From Medakamo hakoo (lineage: Eukaryota; Chlorophyta; Trebouxiophyceae; Coccomyxaceae), in NCBI GenBank assembly GCA_026636295.1, contig CP089456.1, forward strand, positions 124,001 through 188,000: a stretch of DNA of 64,000 nucleotides, written 5' to 3'. Each line of letters opens with the position of its first letter. Within the stretch, counting starts at the first letter, position 1. Both the position numbers and the translations under genes were made by a program. The notes under the pieces were generated by a model. It saw only the letters and a program-made list of their open reading frames with translations. It did no database searches and had not been told where the DNA came from. This document shows positions 21,701 to 30,918 of this stretch, one piece after another.

Positions 21701-22322
21701 CAGGCGGGAGACGCGCAGGGAGTGGGCGTCCAGGGCCAGGTAGGCCGCCAGGCCGACGCCCGGGCGCAGGGCGAGCGCGAGCGTCGGCGGGCGGACGACG
21801 GCCTCCGTGACCATGGCCAGCAGCTCGTCCAGGCCGTCCGGCTGCTTGGCGGCGGCGTCGGCGGCGGCGCCGCCAGGCCCGCACGTCGCCTCCTCGCGCA
21901 GCGCGTCCTGCAGGACGTGCGGCATGAGGATGGGCGAAAAGGACGGCGGCGGGTGGGCGCGTCCGCCCGCGGACGCGGCGGACGCGGACGCGGCCGTCAT
22001 GGCCCGGTCCAGCAGCGCCGCCACGTCATTGCGCCGGGCGTTGACCGCGGCTTGGGCCCTGTCGGTCAGCGTGCCGCCGGGAGAGGGCGGGCCGCCGTCG
22101 TCGTGGAGCGACAGGCGCCGGAGGACGGCGGCGGCCGCGTCCGCGAAGCGGAGGGGCGGTGGGGGTGGGGAGGCCGGGCGCTGTGTGTGCGGGGTGAGAG
22201 AGAGACGGCGGGTCGGGAGTAGTGCCCGTGAGTAGTGGGGAGAGTTTTTTTTTGGTGGGCTGCAGGCGCAAACCCACGCCCTTTTTTTGAGCTGGACGCA
22301 CCATGGATGTGTCCGACTCCAT
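18734..22322 (-). CDS. SUS: Sucrose synthase
   Basis: Reversibly splits sucrose with UDP to UDP-glucose and fructose. Exons: 22322-22302, 22180-21104, 20966-20417, 20237-19244, 19052-18734 (986 aa). All junctions keep family sequence in frame. The N-terminal regulatory domain (AVNARRNDVAALLDRA) precedes the GT-B/GT4 catalytic half: VVMVSPHGFFAQAGVLG, DTGGQVVYVLDSVRALE, ILILTRLIPDAGDTTC, LVVGHYTDGGLVASLL, then LLNMNRADFIITSTYQEIAG across the intron, SVFDPRFNISSPGAD, LLFSMARLDKVKNLAGLA, VRNGELYRMVADTRGAFV, FGLTVIEAAASGLPVF and HFNPYHGPAAADKFA. The ending YLELCYQLILRPL is typical of SUS and is followed by an unusual ~85-residue Ser/Glu/Gly extension. Exon 1 has only seven codons. All four introns begin GTGCGT. 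It could supply UDP-glucose to wall synthesis or draw on stored sucrose. Confidence 0.94.
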
Positions 22323-23012
22323 GGTGGAGGGTGAGGGGAGGTGCGGCAGCGGGCGCCGTGCCGTTCCGAAAGCCGGGTGTGGGGGGTGGGGGCGAGCCAA
22401 TGGGTGTGCTCGCTCGCGACTCCGCAGTGCCGACGCAGCTCCCACACTCGCGCTATTAAAAGCAAGGAGAGAGCAGGGGAGCCGCGCGCCGTTTCCCTCT
22501 CCCCCGCACACCCGTCACAAGTGCACGAACCTCCGCACTGAAGGTAGGTCGACTCGTCAGGCCCTCTGCTTCATGCGCGGCGAGCCGAGTCGCCCCGTCC
22601 TCGGCTTGCCGCGCCGGCCGGAGCCACGGCTGTTTGCCGTCGCGCGGCGGCGCGGCGGCACGGCCCAGGCCGCGTCACCGCCCGCGGCCCTGCGCGCCGC
22701 CCTCCGCGCCCAGCCGCGCCCAGATTAGGCTGAGCATGCGTGCGGCCCCGATGGCATGTGGCGCCAGCCGAGCCGCGTCCTTGGCACTCGGCCGCTCCGG
22801 CCCCGGCGTCCACCCCCGCATGCGCCATGGCTCCGCGCTCTCACTCGCTGCTCCCTCGGCCTCCGCCACGACGTCAACACCCCACAGGCGCCCGTCCAAC
22901 GACCCGGCCCCGCGCCTCCTAGCACGTCCAGCCGCCTCCACACGAGCGCAGGCTGTGTTGCAAGGGCAGTCAAGCACCCGCTCCACCCTTTCTTGGCCGG
23001 CAGCTGCTCGCT
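22323..23012. promoter_or_regulatory. 690-base divergent region, sucrose synthase / secreted copy B
   Basis: Holds the promoters of both flanking genes. An AT-rich word CTATTAAAAG at 22453 is the best TATA-like element; read on the minus strand it lies about 130 bases upstream of the sucrose synthase ATG. A GAAGGTAGGT at about 22540 could be the donor of an intron in the 5' UTR of copy B. A short plus-strand frame at 22573-22728 is Arg/Ala/Pro-rich and I do not call it. Confidence 0.45.
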
Positions 23013-25535
23013 ATGCGCGGCGCGTCGCTCGCGCTGCTCGCGTTTGCGGCCGCGGCCGGGCCGGTAAGTTTGTTTGAGAGGACGCCGCGCGGGGAGAGGG
23101 ATCAGACCGGCATATGAGACGATATGGGCGCGCGGCAGCAGGGCGCAGGCTCGCACCGACGCGACGGGCGGCCCGCCACAGAAACCTCGTTCAGGGTTCG
23201 GGCGTCCGCGCGGGGGCCGCCCTTTGCTCTGGACCGCCCGGGCCCGCCTGGGCCTCGTGCTCCCCTCCCCGCTTGGCGCCGCCGCCGCCGCCGCAGCCGC
23301 TCGCCTTCCGGCCTGGTCGGCGCGTGGTCCTGCACACAAGCGCGCTCACCCGCATGCACGCGCCCACACCACACCACACACGCTCCCCCAACCCCACCCA
23401 GGCCGCCTCCTCTGGCCTCCCCAAGCCCGGCAACCTGGAGATCGACATCCCCAAAAGCCTCAAACCATCCCTGCCCGCGCCGCCCGACCTGGCCGACAAG
23501 CCCAAGCTGTCCCTGACCAAAATCGAGCGGTCCAACTCGCTGCCCGACATCACCATCAAAAAGGGCGGCGGCGCGCCCAAATTCGTCAAGGCGGAAGGCA
23601 CATCAAAAATCAACATCAACGTCCCGGGCATGAAGCCGCTGCCCGACATTGAGATTGAAAAGCCCGACCCGCTGCCGAAGCTGGTCATCGCCAAGCCCGG
23701 CAAAGCCAACTTCACGTTCCAGGGGCCCAAGAAGCTGGTGATCGAGAAGCCCAACCCGCCGGACGTGGCCATCACAAAAGTCACGCCGCCCAAGGACAAA
23801 ATCGTCATCCCCAAGCCGGTCAAGCTGGCGGGGACCATCAACATCAACAAGGGGTCGACGATCAGCACGCAGAAGACGACGGTCAACATCAGCAAGCCGG
23901 CCTTCAACTTCAACGTGACGGTCTCCAAAAAGCAAAAGCCGGCCGTGCGCCCGTTTTTCCAGCCGGGCAACCTGAACGTGTCCGTCCTGAAATTCGACAA
24001 GTTTGAGGACTTTGAGTACTCGTACGTCAAGCCGCCCCAGAACTTTTCCATCACGTTTGTCAAGCCCCTGAAGCCGCGCTGGTCCAAGGGCGACAACGGC
24101 ACGTGGACGGAGACGAAGGAGTCCAAGGGCCTGACGCTGTCGGGCCAGATCCAGCCGCCCGGCGGCGCGGGCCCGCTCGAAGGCGTGTTTGGCGAGCGCA
24201 CGGTCTGCCGCTTCCGCAAGGGCTCCAACCAGCCCCAGTTCATGGAGGTGGTCAAGGCGCCGGCTGTGCTGGCGAACAAGATGGCGGACGACGACCTGTA
24301 CTCGTTCATCGCGCCGCCGTACGGCGTCAAGGTGCGGGGAGGGGAGGGGGATGGAGTGCGGGGGGTGGGGGTGGCCTCACCCGCACAACGCACCGCACCG
24401 CCCCCCGCTCGCCCCGCCTCGTTCCACAACCCACCACCCTCTCTCTCTGCCTCCCTCAACGCACACACAGGTCTTTGGGCCGGACTGCTACACGTACGAC
24501 TGGAAGTGCCAGTACAACTACGGCCTGCCCTGCTCCGGCCACGGCAACTGCATCTCCACCTTCCCCAACCAGTGCATGTGCTTCCAGGGCTACGCGACGT
24601 GCAAGCCGCCGGGGGCGACCAACGGGTGCGAGACCAACCTGTACCGGGACCCGCTGAACTGCGGGGCGTGCGGGTACGCCTGCCCGGCGGGCACGCCCAT
24701 CTGCTGCGGCATGTTTGGCTGCGTGGACACGCAGGAAGCCTGCAACAACCTCAACACGACGCGGCAGACGTCGTACCTGCCCGACCGCGTGCGGTCGCCG
24801 GGGTCGGGCGGCGCGGCCGGCCCGCCCGTGACCGGCGTGGTCTCCCCCACCGCCACCGTCATCTCCGCGCCTCAGGCCCCCGTCGACGGCGCCAACCGCG
24901 CCCGCGCCGGCGGTTCGGACCCGGCCAACAACCGGTACGCGCGCGGCGGCGGGTATGCGGGGAACGTCGGCGCTGGAACGCTCCCCTCGGGCGGCATGGG
25001 CCGCCTGGGCGGGTCGTCCTCCAGTGGCGGATCCTCCCGGCGCACCCGGCCGGGCGAGTCGGCGGCGGACGCGGACATGGCGGCGGCCATGTCCGGCGCC
25101 GGCGACGACACGTCCGCCGAAGACGCGGTCGCTGCGTCGGCCGACCCGGGGCTCGGCGCAGTCGGCGGCAAGGCGGCGGGGGGCGCCGCCCCCAACGTCG
25201 ACGGCGCGGGCCTGCCCGTCGCCGACGTGGAGGCGGGCATGCCGCCTCAGGCGTACGCCGTGCCTGGCGGCATGACGGCGTCCGACGCGGCGGCGGCCCG
25301 GGCGGCGAGCGCGGCGGCGTGGAACGCGGCGGCGAGCGGCGGCGGCGCCGCGCCGGCGGGCGGCGAGCACGGCGGGCACGATGCGCCCGCGTCCGCTTCC
25401 TCCGCCCCGCACGCCGGCCACTCCCAGTTCGCGCCCATGCCGGGCGGCGAGGCCGTCTCCGCGCCCAAGGCCGGCGACGCGGTGGATGTGCCGCCGCCCG
25501 ACCCGGTGCAGGCGCTGATTGCGGGCCGGCCTTGA
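23013..25535 (+). CDS. Secreted KP-repeat and cysteine-module protein, copy B
   Basis: Exons 23013-23063, 23402-24331 and 24471-25535 encode 681 aa. Exon 1 is a minimal signal peptide (MRGASLALLAFAAAAGP). Exon 2 encodes ~230 residues of irregular Lys-Pro repeats (such as LPDIEIEKPDPLPKLVIAKP, KIVIPKPVKLAGTI), likely extended beta segments with strong positive charge, then VCRFRKGSNQP leading to the exon end. Exon 3 opens exactly at the module shared with copy A: VFGPDCYTYDWKC, LPCSGHGNCISTFPNQCMC, NGCETNLYRDPLNCGACGYA, and one CCGMFGC unit. The last ~260 residues are Ala/Gly/Pro-rich low complexity. No membrane anchor follows. The KP region uses many AAA/AAG/ATC codons and is visibly less GC-rich than its neighbours. 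Function unknown; a charged extracellular matrix component is the simplest reading. Confidence 0.83.
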
Positions 25536-25837
25536 TTTTGAGAAGAGGGAGGGAGAGGGGAGGGGCGTGGATGGAGAGAGAGAGAGAGAGAGAGAGCGGG
25601 GTTGGACAAAAAAAGGAGGGCGGGAGTCGGAGATTTTGAGGAGGGAGCGAACTTGGCGACGACGGTGTGTGTGCGTGAATGAGAGGCCTGTCCGCCCCCT
25701 CACAGGCCCCCATCCAAATGTGCGTGTTGTGCGTGTGAGAACAAAAACTGTGCGTGTTTGTTTTTCCATCCATGGAAAGGTCGAGGGGGGGTGGGATGGA
25801 GAAAAAAACAAACTGCTGCTGCGTGTCTTGCTAACAC
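25536..25837. other. Convergent 3' region with GA repeat
   Basis: 3' UTR space between copy B and THOC7, both transcribed toward it. It holds a GAGAGA tract (about 25574-25597), an ACAAAAAAAGGAGGG stretch and a TCCATCCATGGAAAGG word. I see no gene. Confidence 0.5.
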
Positions 25838-26734
25838 CTACACCTCCATGCCGTCGTCCTCCGCGCCCGCTATGCCCGGCGCCTCGCCCGACTCCATCTC
25901 ATCTTCGTCGCCCGCGGCGGCGGCGGCGGGTGCGGCGGCCACCGTCGCACCACCCGCCACGACCACTTCACCCCCGCCGCCGGGCGGCCCGCGCCCGTCC
26001 ACGCCCGCCGCGTCTTCCGCGTCCTCAAAGAGCCTGGACAGCTCGGCGACTACGGCATCCAAGACAGCAAACTGGCGGCGGCGCCAGGCCAGGGTCGCGG
26101 TCGCGGCGGCCGCGTCTGCCGCGAGCGCGGCCGCCCGGGCGGCCGCCTTGGCGGCCGCCGCCGCGGTCTCCCCACGCCGGGGCACCGCCGCCACTTTCGC
26201 CTTCAGCGCCTCGTACTCTTCTTGTTGCCCACGCGCCTCCCGCGCCCGTGCCAGCTCGGCCCGGCGGGCGTCGATGGCTGCCCGGGCTTCGGCGGCCGCC
26301 GCGTCGGCGGCCGCGGCGCGGGCTTCGTGCCCCGCGCGCTCGGCGGCGGCCGCGCGGGCGACGCCTTCGGCTTTGGCAGTCGCCGCTTCTACGGCGGCGA
26401 GTGCGACGAGTAGGGCGGCGTGTGCGGCTTCGGCGGCTGGGACGTCGCCTGTTTCTACCTCGCGGACGAAGCGGGCGTAACTGTGAGGGAGATGGAGGGG
26501 GGGGGGAGGTGCGGCGGCGGGGTGAGAGGCGTGCGGTTGATGCAAAGACGAAAAAAGGCAGCCGGCAGTGCCCAACGAAAAGAAAACTCACGCTTTGGCC
26601 AGCTTCTTCAGGGGCGGTTCCCCACGCACGGCCGCCACGTTGGTCAGCAGGCGGTGGCGGATGATGGCGTCCTCGTCGACGACGGGCGCGGGTGCAGACG
26701 TGGACGGCGGCGGCGCAGCAGCGGGAGACGCCAT
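25838..26734 (-). CDS. THOC7: THO complex subunit 7
   Basis: Component of the THO/TREX complex for mRNP assembly and nuclear mRNA export. Exons 26734-26592 and 26480-25838 (261 aa). The N-terminal family signature is strong: EDAIIRHRLLTNVAAVRGEP then PLKKLAKAYARFVREVETGD, split by the intron after LAKA. The central part is a coiled coil with many Ala residues; EYEALKAKVAAVPRRGET and WRRRQFAVLDAVVAELSRLF match the later conserved blocks. The acidic tail (DEDEMESGEAPG) fits the family. The Ala enrichment of the coiled coil reflects local GC content. Confidence 0.88.
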
Positions 26735-27085
26735 TTTTTGAGTGCCGTTGGGTGGAGTTTCAGACGATGCTGGCGCGAGCGTGAGAGGGATGCCTGGTGC
26801 ACGCTGCGGCCTCGGAATTTCGAGAGGAAAAGGGGTGCTGCTGGGGTGCGGCGCGGGGCGCACAGACACAGCGAAAACGTCCCCAGGCCCGCAGAGACGG
26901 TGCTGTGAAGGCCGAGCGCAAAAAAAAACAGCTCCCTTACAAAAACGTTTCCTCGCGCTGCAGCCGGCGTCCCATCCCGCCCGACACGCCGCCGCCCGGT
27001 CGACGCGCCCCCACACACACGCCCGCTCACCACAAAAACATCGCCCACGGTGAAGGTGGCACGGACCGACGCGCTATTCGCGCAG
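26735..27085. promoter_or_regulatory. Divergent region, THOC7 / coiled-coil membrane protein
   Basis: 351 bases between two divergent start codons. It includes AAAAAAAAACAGCTCCCTTACAAAA-like AT-richer sequence around 26920-26945. No defined promoter element is recognisable. The frame of the downstream gene stays open upstream of its ATG but without another ATG nearby. Confidence 0.4.
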
Positions 27086-28035
27086 ATGCGCGCGGCCGGC
27101 GGACACCCCCCGCTCTTTGACAGCGGCCGCGCCACCGGCAGCGGGGCCGCGTCCGTGGCCGCCCGGTCTTCGCCACAACATGAGCCGGGCCTGGTGGTCC
27201 GGGTGATGGACGCCCAGGTAAGACGGGAGAGGGCGTGGGAGAGACAAAACACGCAGGCATGCGTCCGTTCGCCGACGCGCGTGCGCGCCTCTCACCCCGC
27301 CCTCTCTCCCTCCCCACGCCCCGCCAGACCCGCCTCATCCTCTTGCCCTGGACGCTCGCCCTGACGGGCCTGGCCTCGACCGTCGGCCTCGCCGCGCGCG
27401 CCCTGACCGCCGTGGGCTTTCCACCCCCGGGCTGCGCGCCCGCCGGCGACCTGGCGGCCGCCGCGGCCGCGCTGGAGGCGGCGCGCGCGCGCGAGGGCGC
27501 GTACCGCGCCGCGCTCTCCGCCGCGCAGGCCGACGTCGAGGCCCTGGCCCGCGACCGGCGACGGGCGGCGGCCAAGCTGGCCAAAGCCCGGGCGGAGCTG
27601 GTGGCGGGGCGGGCGGAGGGCGGGGGGCCGGAGCGCTCGGCGGCGTCGCCCTTGCGGCCGGCGGGCGGGCCGCCCGGCTCGCCCGGCGCGTTGGAAGCCG
27701 AGTGGGAGGCGGGCGGCGACGACGCCCACCCCCACCCCTGCCCGGACGCGTCCGTCTCAGCCCGCGCGTCCGCGTGCTCCATGGCCGCCCTGGCCACGGC
27801 CGCGCTCTGGTGGGGCAAGGCCGGCCCGACCTGGCCCGCGCTCGCGCACAAGGCCCTGCTGGCCGTCGGCGGCCTCTGGGCCCTCACCCTCGCCTGGAGC
27901 ACGTGCGGGCGGAGCAGGCGGGGCGGGCCGGGCATGCGGGTCCCGCTGTTTGCGGGCGCGTGGGCCATGGTCGGCTTCGTGGCCGCGCACTGGCTGGTGG
28001 TCATGCCGGGCGAAGGGTGGAGCGAGCTGAGGTGA
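27086..28035 (+). CDS. Predicted membrane protein with coiled coil, unknown
   Basis: Not recognised. Exons 27086-27217 and 27328-28035 give 279 aa. A ~40-residue polar N-terminus (MRAAGGHPPLFDSGRATG) is followed by a first membrane segment LILLPWTLALTGLASTVGLA, then a Glu/Arg/Ala-rich coiled coil of ~70 residues, a disordered linker, and two further hydrophobic segments (around ALLAVGGLWALTLAWS and FAGAWAMVGFVAAHWLVVM). The TM / coiled coil / TM-TM layout resembles GET1, but the clear GET1 of this window is at 59525-60052 and this protein lacks its signature, so orthology is not claimed. The start is the first ATG in the frame. Donor GTAAGA. Confidence 0.68.
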
Positions 28036-28341
28036 GCGCGGGGGTGGGGACGGACCTCAAGCGGGCGGAGGAGAGCGGAAGCACTGCAAAAAAAATGGAC
28101 ACGGATTCATTGTCTTTCAACGCCGCCACACATCGACCAAACAGAATTATAAGGGGAGGGCGGCGTGCTGGCGCTGGCGCTGCTCTCACCCCGCACGCCG
28201 CGCGCGCGTATACAAAAAAAAACGATCTCACCCTCTCAACTGCGGCTGTCCCATCACCTGCTCTCCCTCCAATCCATCCATAAAATCCATCCATCCATGC
28301 ATCCATCCATGCATCCCTCGGCCCCCTGTTCCAGTGTGTCG
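28036..28341. repeat. Convergent 3' region with ATCC tetranucleotide repeats
   Basis: 306 bases between convergent stops. Bases 28271-28316 are built from repeated CATCCATC(C/CATG) units. Upstream of them lie ACAAAAAAAAACG and a TATAAGGGG word. No gene seen; it is likely 3' UTR of both neighbours. Confidence 0.6.
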
Positions 28342-29472
28342 TCACACCAGCCCGGGCGACCCGGGCGTGCTGCGCCGCACGTGCAAGTCCACACCACCCC
28401 CAAACGACGGCGCCAGGATGTCGAACAGGCCGTCCGGGTTTTCGGCGTGGACCCAGTGCCCCGCGCCGGGGAGCGTGTGCACGCTGTGGCCGAGGGCCGC
28501 GATGCGCTCGGCGTCGCCGCCGCCCCACCGGTACTCCGACCGGGCCGCCCGCACGAAATTGACTTCCACGCCCGGGGGCGGCGCCTCCAGGAACGGCCAC
28601 AGCGAGTCCGCCTCGTACGAGTCGTACATGTCCCGGATGCCCGCCAGGTCAAACCCCCAGACCAGGCGCGACTGGTCGCCCCCGACCGCGGGCCGCAGGT
28701 TGGTGGCCGCCCACCGCGCCACGCCCGTGGAGAAGCCGGCCGCCGTCAGGCGGGACGCCAGGTCGGAGCGGGAGGGCAGGGGCAGGGGCAGGGACCGCAG
28801 CGTGTCGACGAGGCGGGCCGGGTGGTCGGCCGCGTCGGGGCCGTCGCCGCGGACCGCGCCGGGGAGCGCGTCCAGCACCCACACGTGGACGGGGCGGGGC
28901 AGGGCGGCGCCGCCCGCCCCGAACTGGGCGGCCATGGACATGACGACCTTGCCGCCGAACGAGTGGCCGACCAGGACTTCGGGGAAGAGCTTGAGGGCGC
29001 CCAGCAGGCGGAGGATGTCGGCGGCCGCGCTCGCGACGGTGTGCGGGCCCGGGTGGGCGGGCGGCGGGGGGGCGCCGTCCCCGTCCGGGCCGTACGCGCC
29101 GGGCGCCGCCGCGGCGGCGGACTCGCCGTGGCAGCGCAGGTCGACCAGCAGGACCTGCCAGGCCGGGAAGCCTTCCACCAGCCGCTCCGCAAAGCCGGCC
29201 AGGTTGCGGCGCGAGCCGAGGATGCCGTGCACCAGGACGGCCGTGGGCGGGCCGCGGGACGGCGTGCGGGAGCGCTCCGACGCGGCGACCATGGACCGGG
29301 CGAGCGGGCCCCGGATGAACTCGTACGCCAGCTGCGGCGGACCGCCGGCGGCGGCGGCCTGTTGGCGCAGCGCCGCAGGCGCCGGCACGGCCGAATTCGC
29401 GACCGCGCCCGTGGAGCCGACGGCGGCGGTCCGCGTCGGGGAGGGCGGCTGGGGCGCGACGTCTACGGGCAT
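28342..29472 (-). CDS. Alpha/beta hydrolase, ABHD11-like
   Basis: Predicted serine hydrolase of 376 aa from the chosen ATG. Motifs in order: TAVLVHGILGSRRNLAGFAE (oxyanion hole HG), LLVDLRCHGESA, VLVGHSFGGKVVMSMAAQF (nucleophile Ser), a cap region including WAATNLRP and LVWGFDLAGI, and PGAGHWVHAENPDGLFDIL with the catalytic His. The order and HG-IxGS / GHSxGG / GHWVHAE signatures match ABHD11/YFP-type hydrolases, mitochondrial or plastid lipid or thioester hydrolases in other organisms. The frame stays open upstream. A good acceptor (C/T tract then CAG) precedes base 29529 and would add an Arg/Ser-rich targeting-like stretch (HRGPVRRALLRSMP), so a further upstream exon and an organelle presequence are likely. 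Confidence 0.82.
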   Translation of the reverse strand: MPVDVAPQPPSPTRTAAVGSTGAVANSAVPAPAALRQQAAAAGGPPQLAYEFIRGPLARSMVAASERSRTPSRGPPTAVLVHGILGSRRNLAGFAERLVEGFPAWQVLLVDLRCHGESAAAAAPGAYGPDGDGAPPPPAHPGPHTVASAAADILRLLGALKLFPEVLVGHSFGGKVVMSMAAQFGAGGAALPRPVHVWVLDALPGAVRGDGPDAADHPARLVDTLRSLPLPLPSRSDLASRLTAAGFSTGVARWAATNLRPAVGGDQSRLVWGFDLAGIRDMYDSYEADSLWPFLEAPPPGVEVNFVRAARSEYRWGGGDAERIAALGHSVHTLPGAGHWVHAENPDGLFDILAPSFGGGVDLHVRRSTPGSPGLV

Positions 29473-30918
29473 GGAGCGGAGCAAGGCCCGGCGGACGGGG
29501 CCACGGTGGCCGGCCGGAAAGGGCGTGGCCTGGGGGAGGGAGCGAGGGGGGTGGAGAGGGAGAGGAGGGCCGTGAGCCGTGGCGGAAAAAGGGGGAGGGG
29601 GAGGCTCCGCCCGCTCCTGCCACCGCGCGCATTCTCCACGCGCGCCGTCCGGACCGAGAGGTGTGCGCCTCATCTTGACAACCGAGTGGAAGGCGGCCCC
29701 CCAAAAGGCGGCTCCACGGCGCATGCGGGCGCCCCCAACGCAGGAGCGGTTGCGGTTGGTCCGCAGACCCTGCACGCGCGCGCGTGCGGCGGAAAGCGGG
29801 CCAGGCACGCAAGGTCGGCACAACCAGACACGACGCTGCCACCTACGCACCCGAGCGGTCGCCGCATGAGGGCGGCCGGACGTAGAAGCGACCGCGGACG
29901 GCGCAAGGGCGGCCCGGCGCGCGGGCGGAGACGAGAGCAGGGCCGACAGCGGCATTTCTGCGGGCCCGCGTGCGTCCACGGACAACCGTGCACAGGGCCG
30001 CGTGCTAGTTCCGGCTGTGCAGAAGGGACTCAGCGTGCTTGTCCAGCAGACGCAGCTTTACTTGCGGGCGTGCTTTTCAGCCCGCCGAGCGGAAAGAGGC
30101 TGTGAAAGAGCAGGAAAAAAGAAAGGGTGCTGCGAGCTCCCTTTCTCAACCTGCACCATACCCATGCCCCCTCCGCGCCCTGCAACCCCTGACCCCCACC
30201 CCCGCCTCCCACCTTCTATCGACTATACTTAGTTGGATCTATGTGAAGTCGATACACCGTTTCATCATCCTCAAGATGACGAATTTCCCAAGCTGGATGT
30301 GGAGACACACCTGCCCGCCCCGAGCGGGAGATTGTCTAGAGGCGTGCAGTGGCCGCAGCCGTTGGCAGCGGACGCGCACCGCCCCGATGACCGCGCGCCG
30401 AGGGTAACTTATTCCAAGCCTCGTGCGCAGGGCGCGGCAGCATTCTGAAGGCTCCAATCTCAAAAGCTTTTTTTTTGGTTGTCTTGGGGTTGTGAGTGGT
30501 TGGTTGAGGCTTTTTTGATCGGGGTGTGGAGGAGAGTTTCTTTGGCGGGTGTTCGTGTCTTGTGCGGCGGGTCCGGGCGGGTCCAGCTTTGCCGCTGTGT
30601 AGACAAAGCCTCGACGTCGCGTCGCCCGGCGCGGGCTAAGAAAGCCGGGCGTGGGGAGACGGACGGGTGCAGGTTTGAGAGCGCTTCACGCCGGCCAAGG
30701 TTTGCGAGGGGACGGAGGTCCGTCCCGCACTCCTCCCGTCGCACGCCGCCCCGCGCACCCACCGCGAAAAAGAAAGCAGGCACGCGAACAATTCACATGC
30801 GCACACGGGCGGGCCTGCCCCCCTCCCTCCCCACTCATCTGCGCTGTGTTTTGACCCAGGCAAAAAAAACCGACCAGCCCACCCACACGCCACCCCCCCC
30901 CCCCCCTCCCTTCGCTCC
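29473..30918. other. Largest gene-free stretch, possible unannotated transcript
   Basis: 1446 bases with no convincing protein gene. It probably holds an upstream exon or the promoter of the ABHD11-like gene (see 29529) and the 3' UTR of bL12m. The part from about 30215 to 30480 is distinctly less GC-rich than the surroundings and ends in a nine-T run at 30468-30476, as an RNA polymerase III transcript would on the plus strand. I tested it by eye against U1-U6, U3, 7SL and tRNA signatures and found no match. Confidence 0.4.

Noticed and set aside
22573-22728. Small plus-strand frame in the sucrose synthase / copy B promoter region
   Set aside because: Arg/Ala/Pro composition, no similarity and no supporting context; more likely leader sequence or a 5' UTR intron.
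27086-28035. GET1 orthologue
   Set aside because: The TM / coiled coil / TM-TM layout fits, but the family signature is absent and a clear GET1 exists at 59525-60052.
30215-30480. U3 or U1 snRNA
   Set aside because: ACTATACTTAG resembles the start of U3 and ATACTTA that of U1, but the U3 box A core and the U1 ACCTGG do not follow, so no RNA class is assigned.
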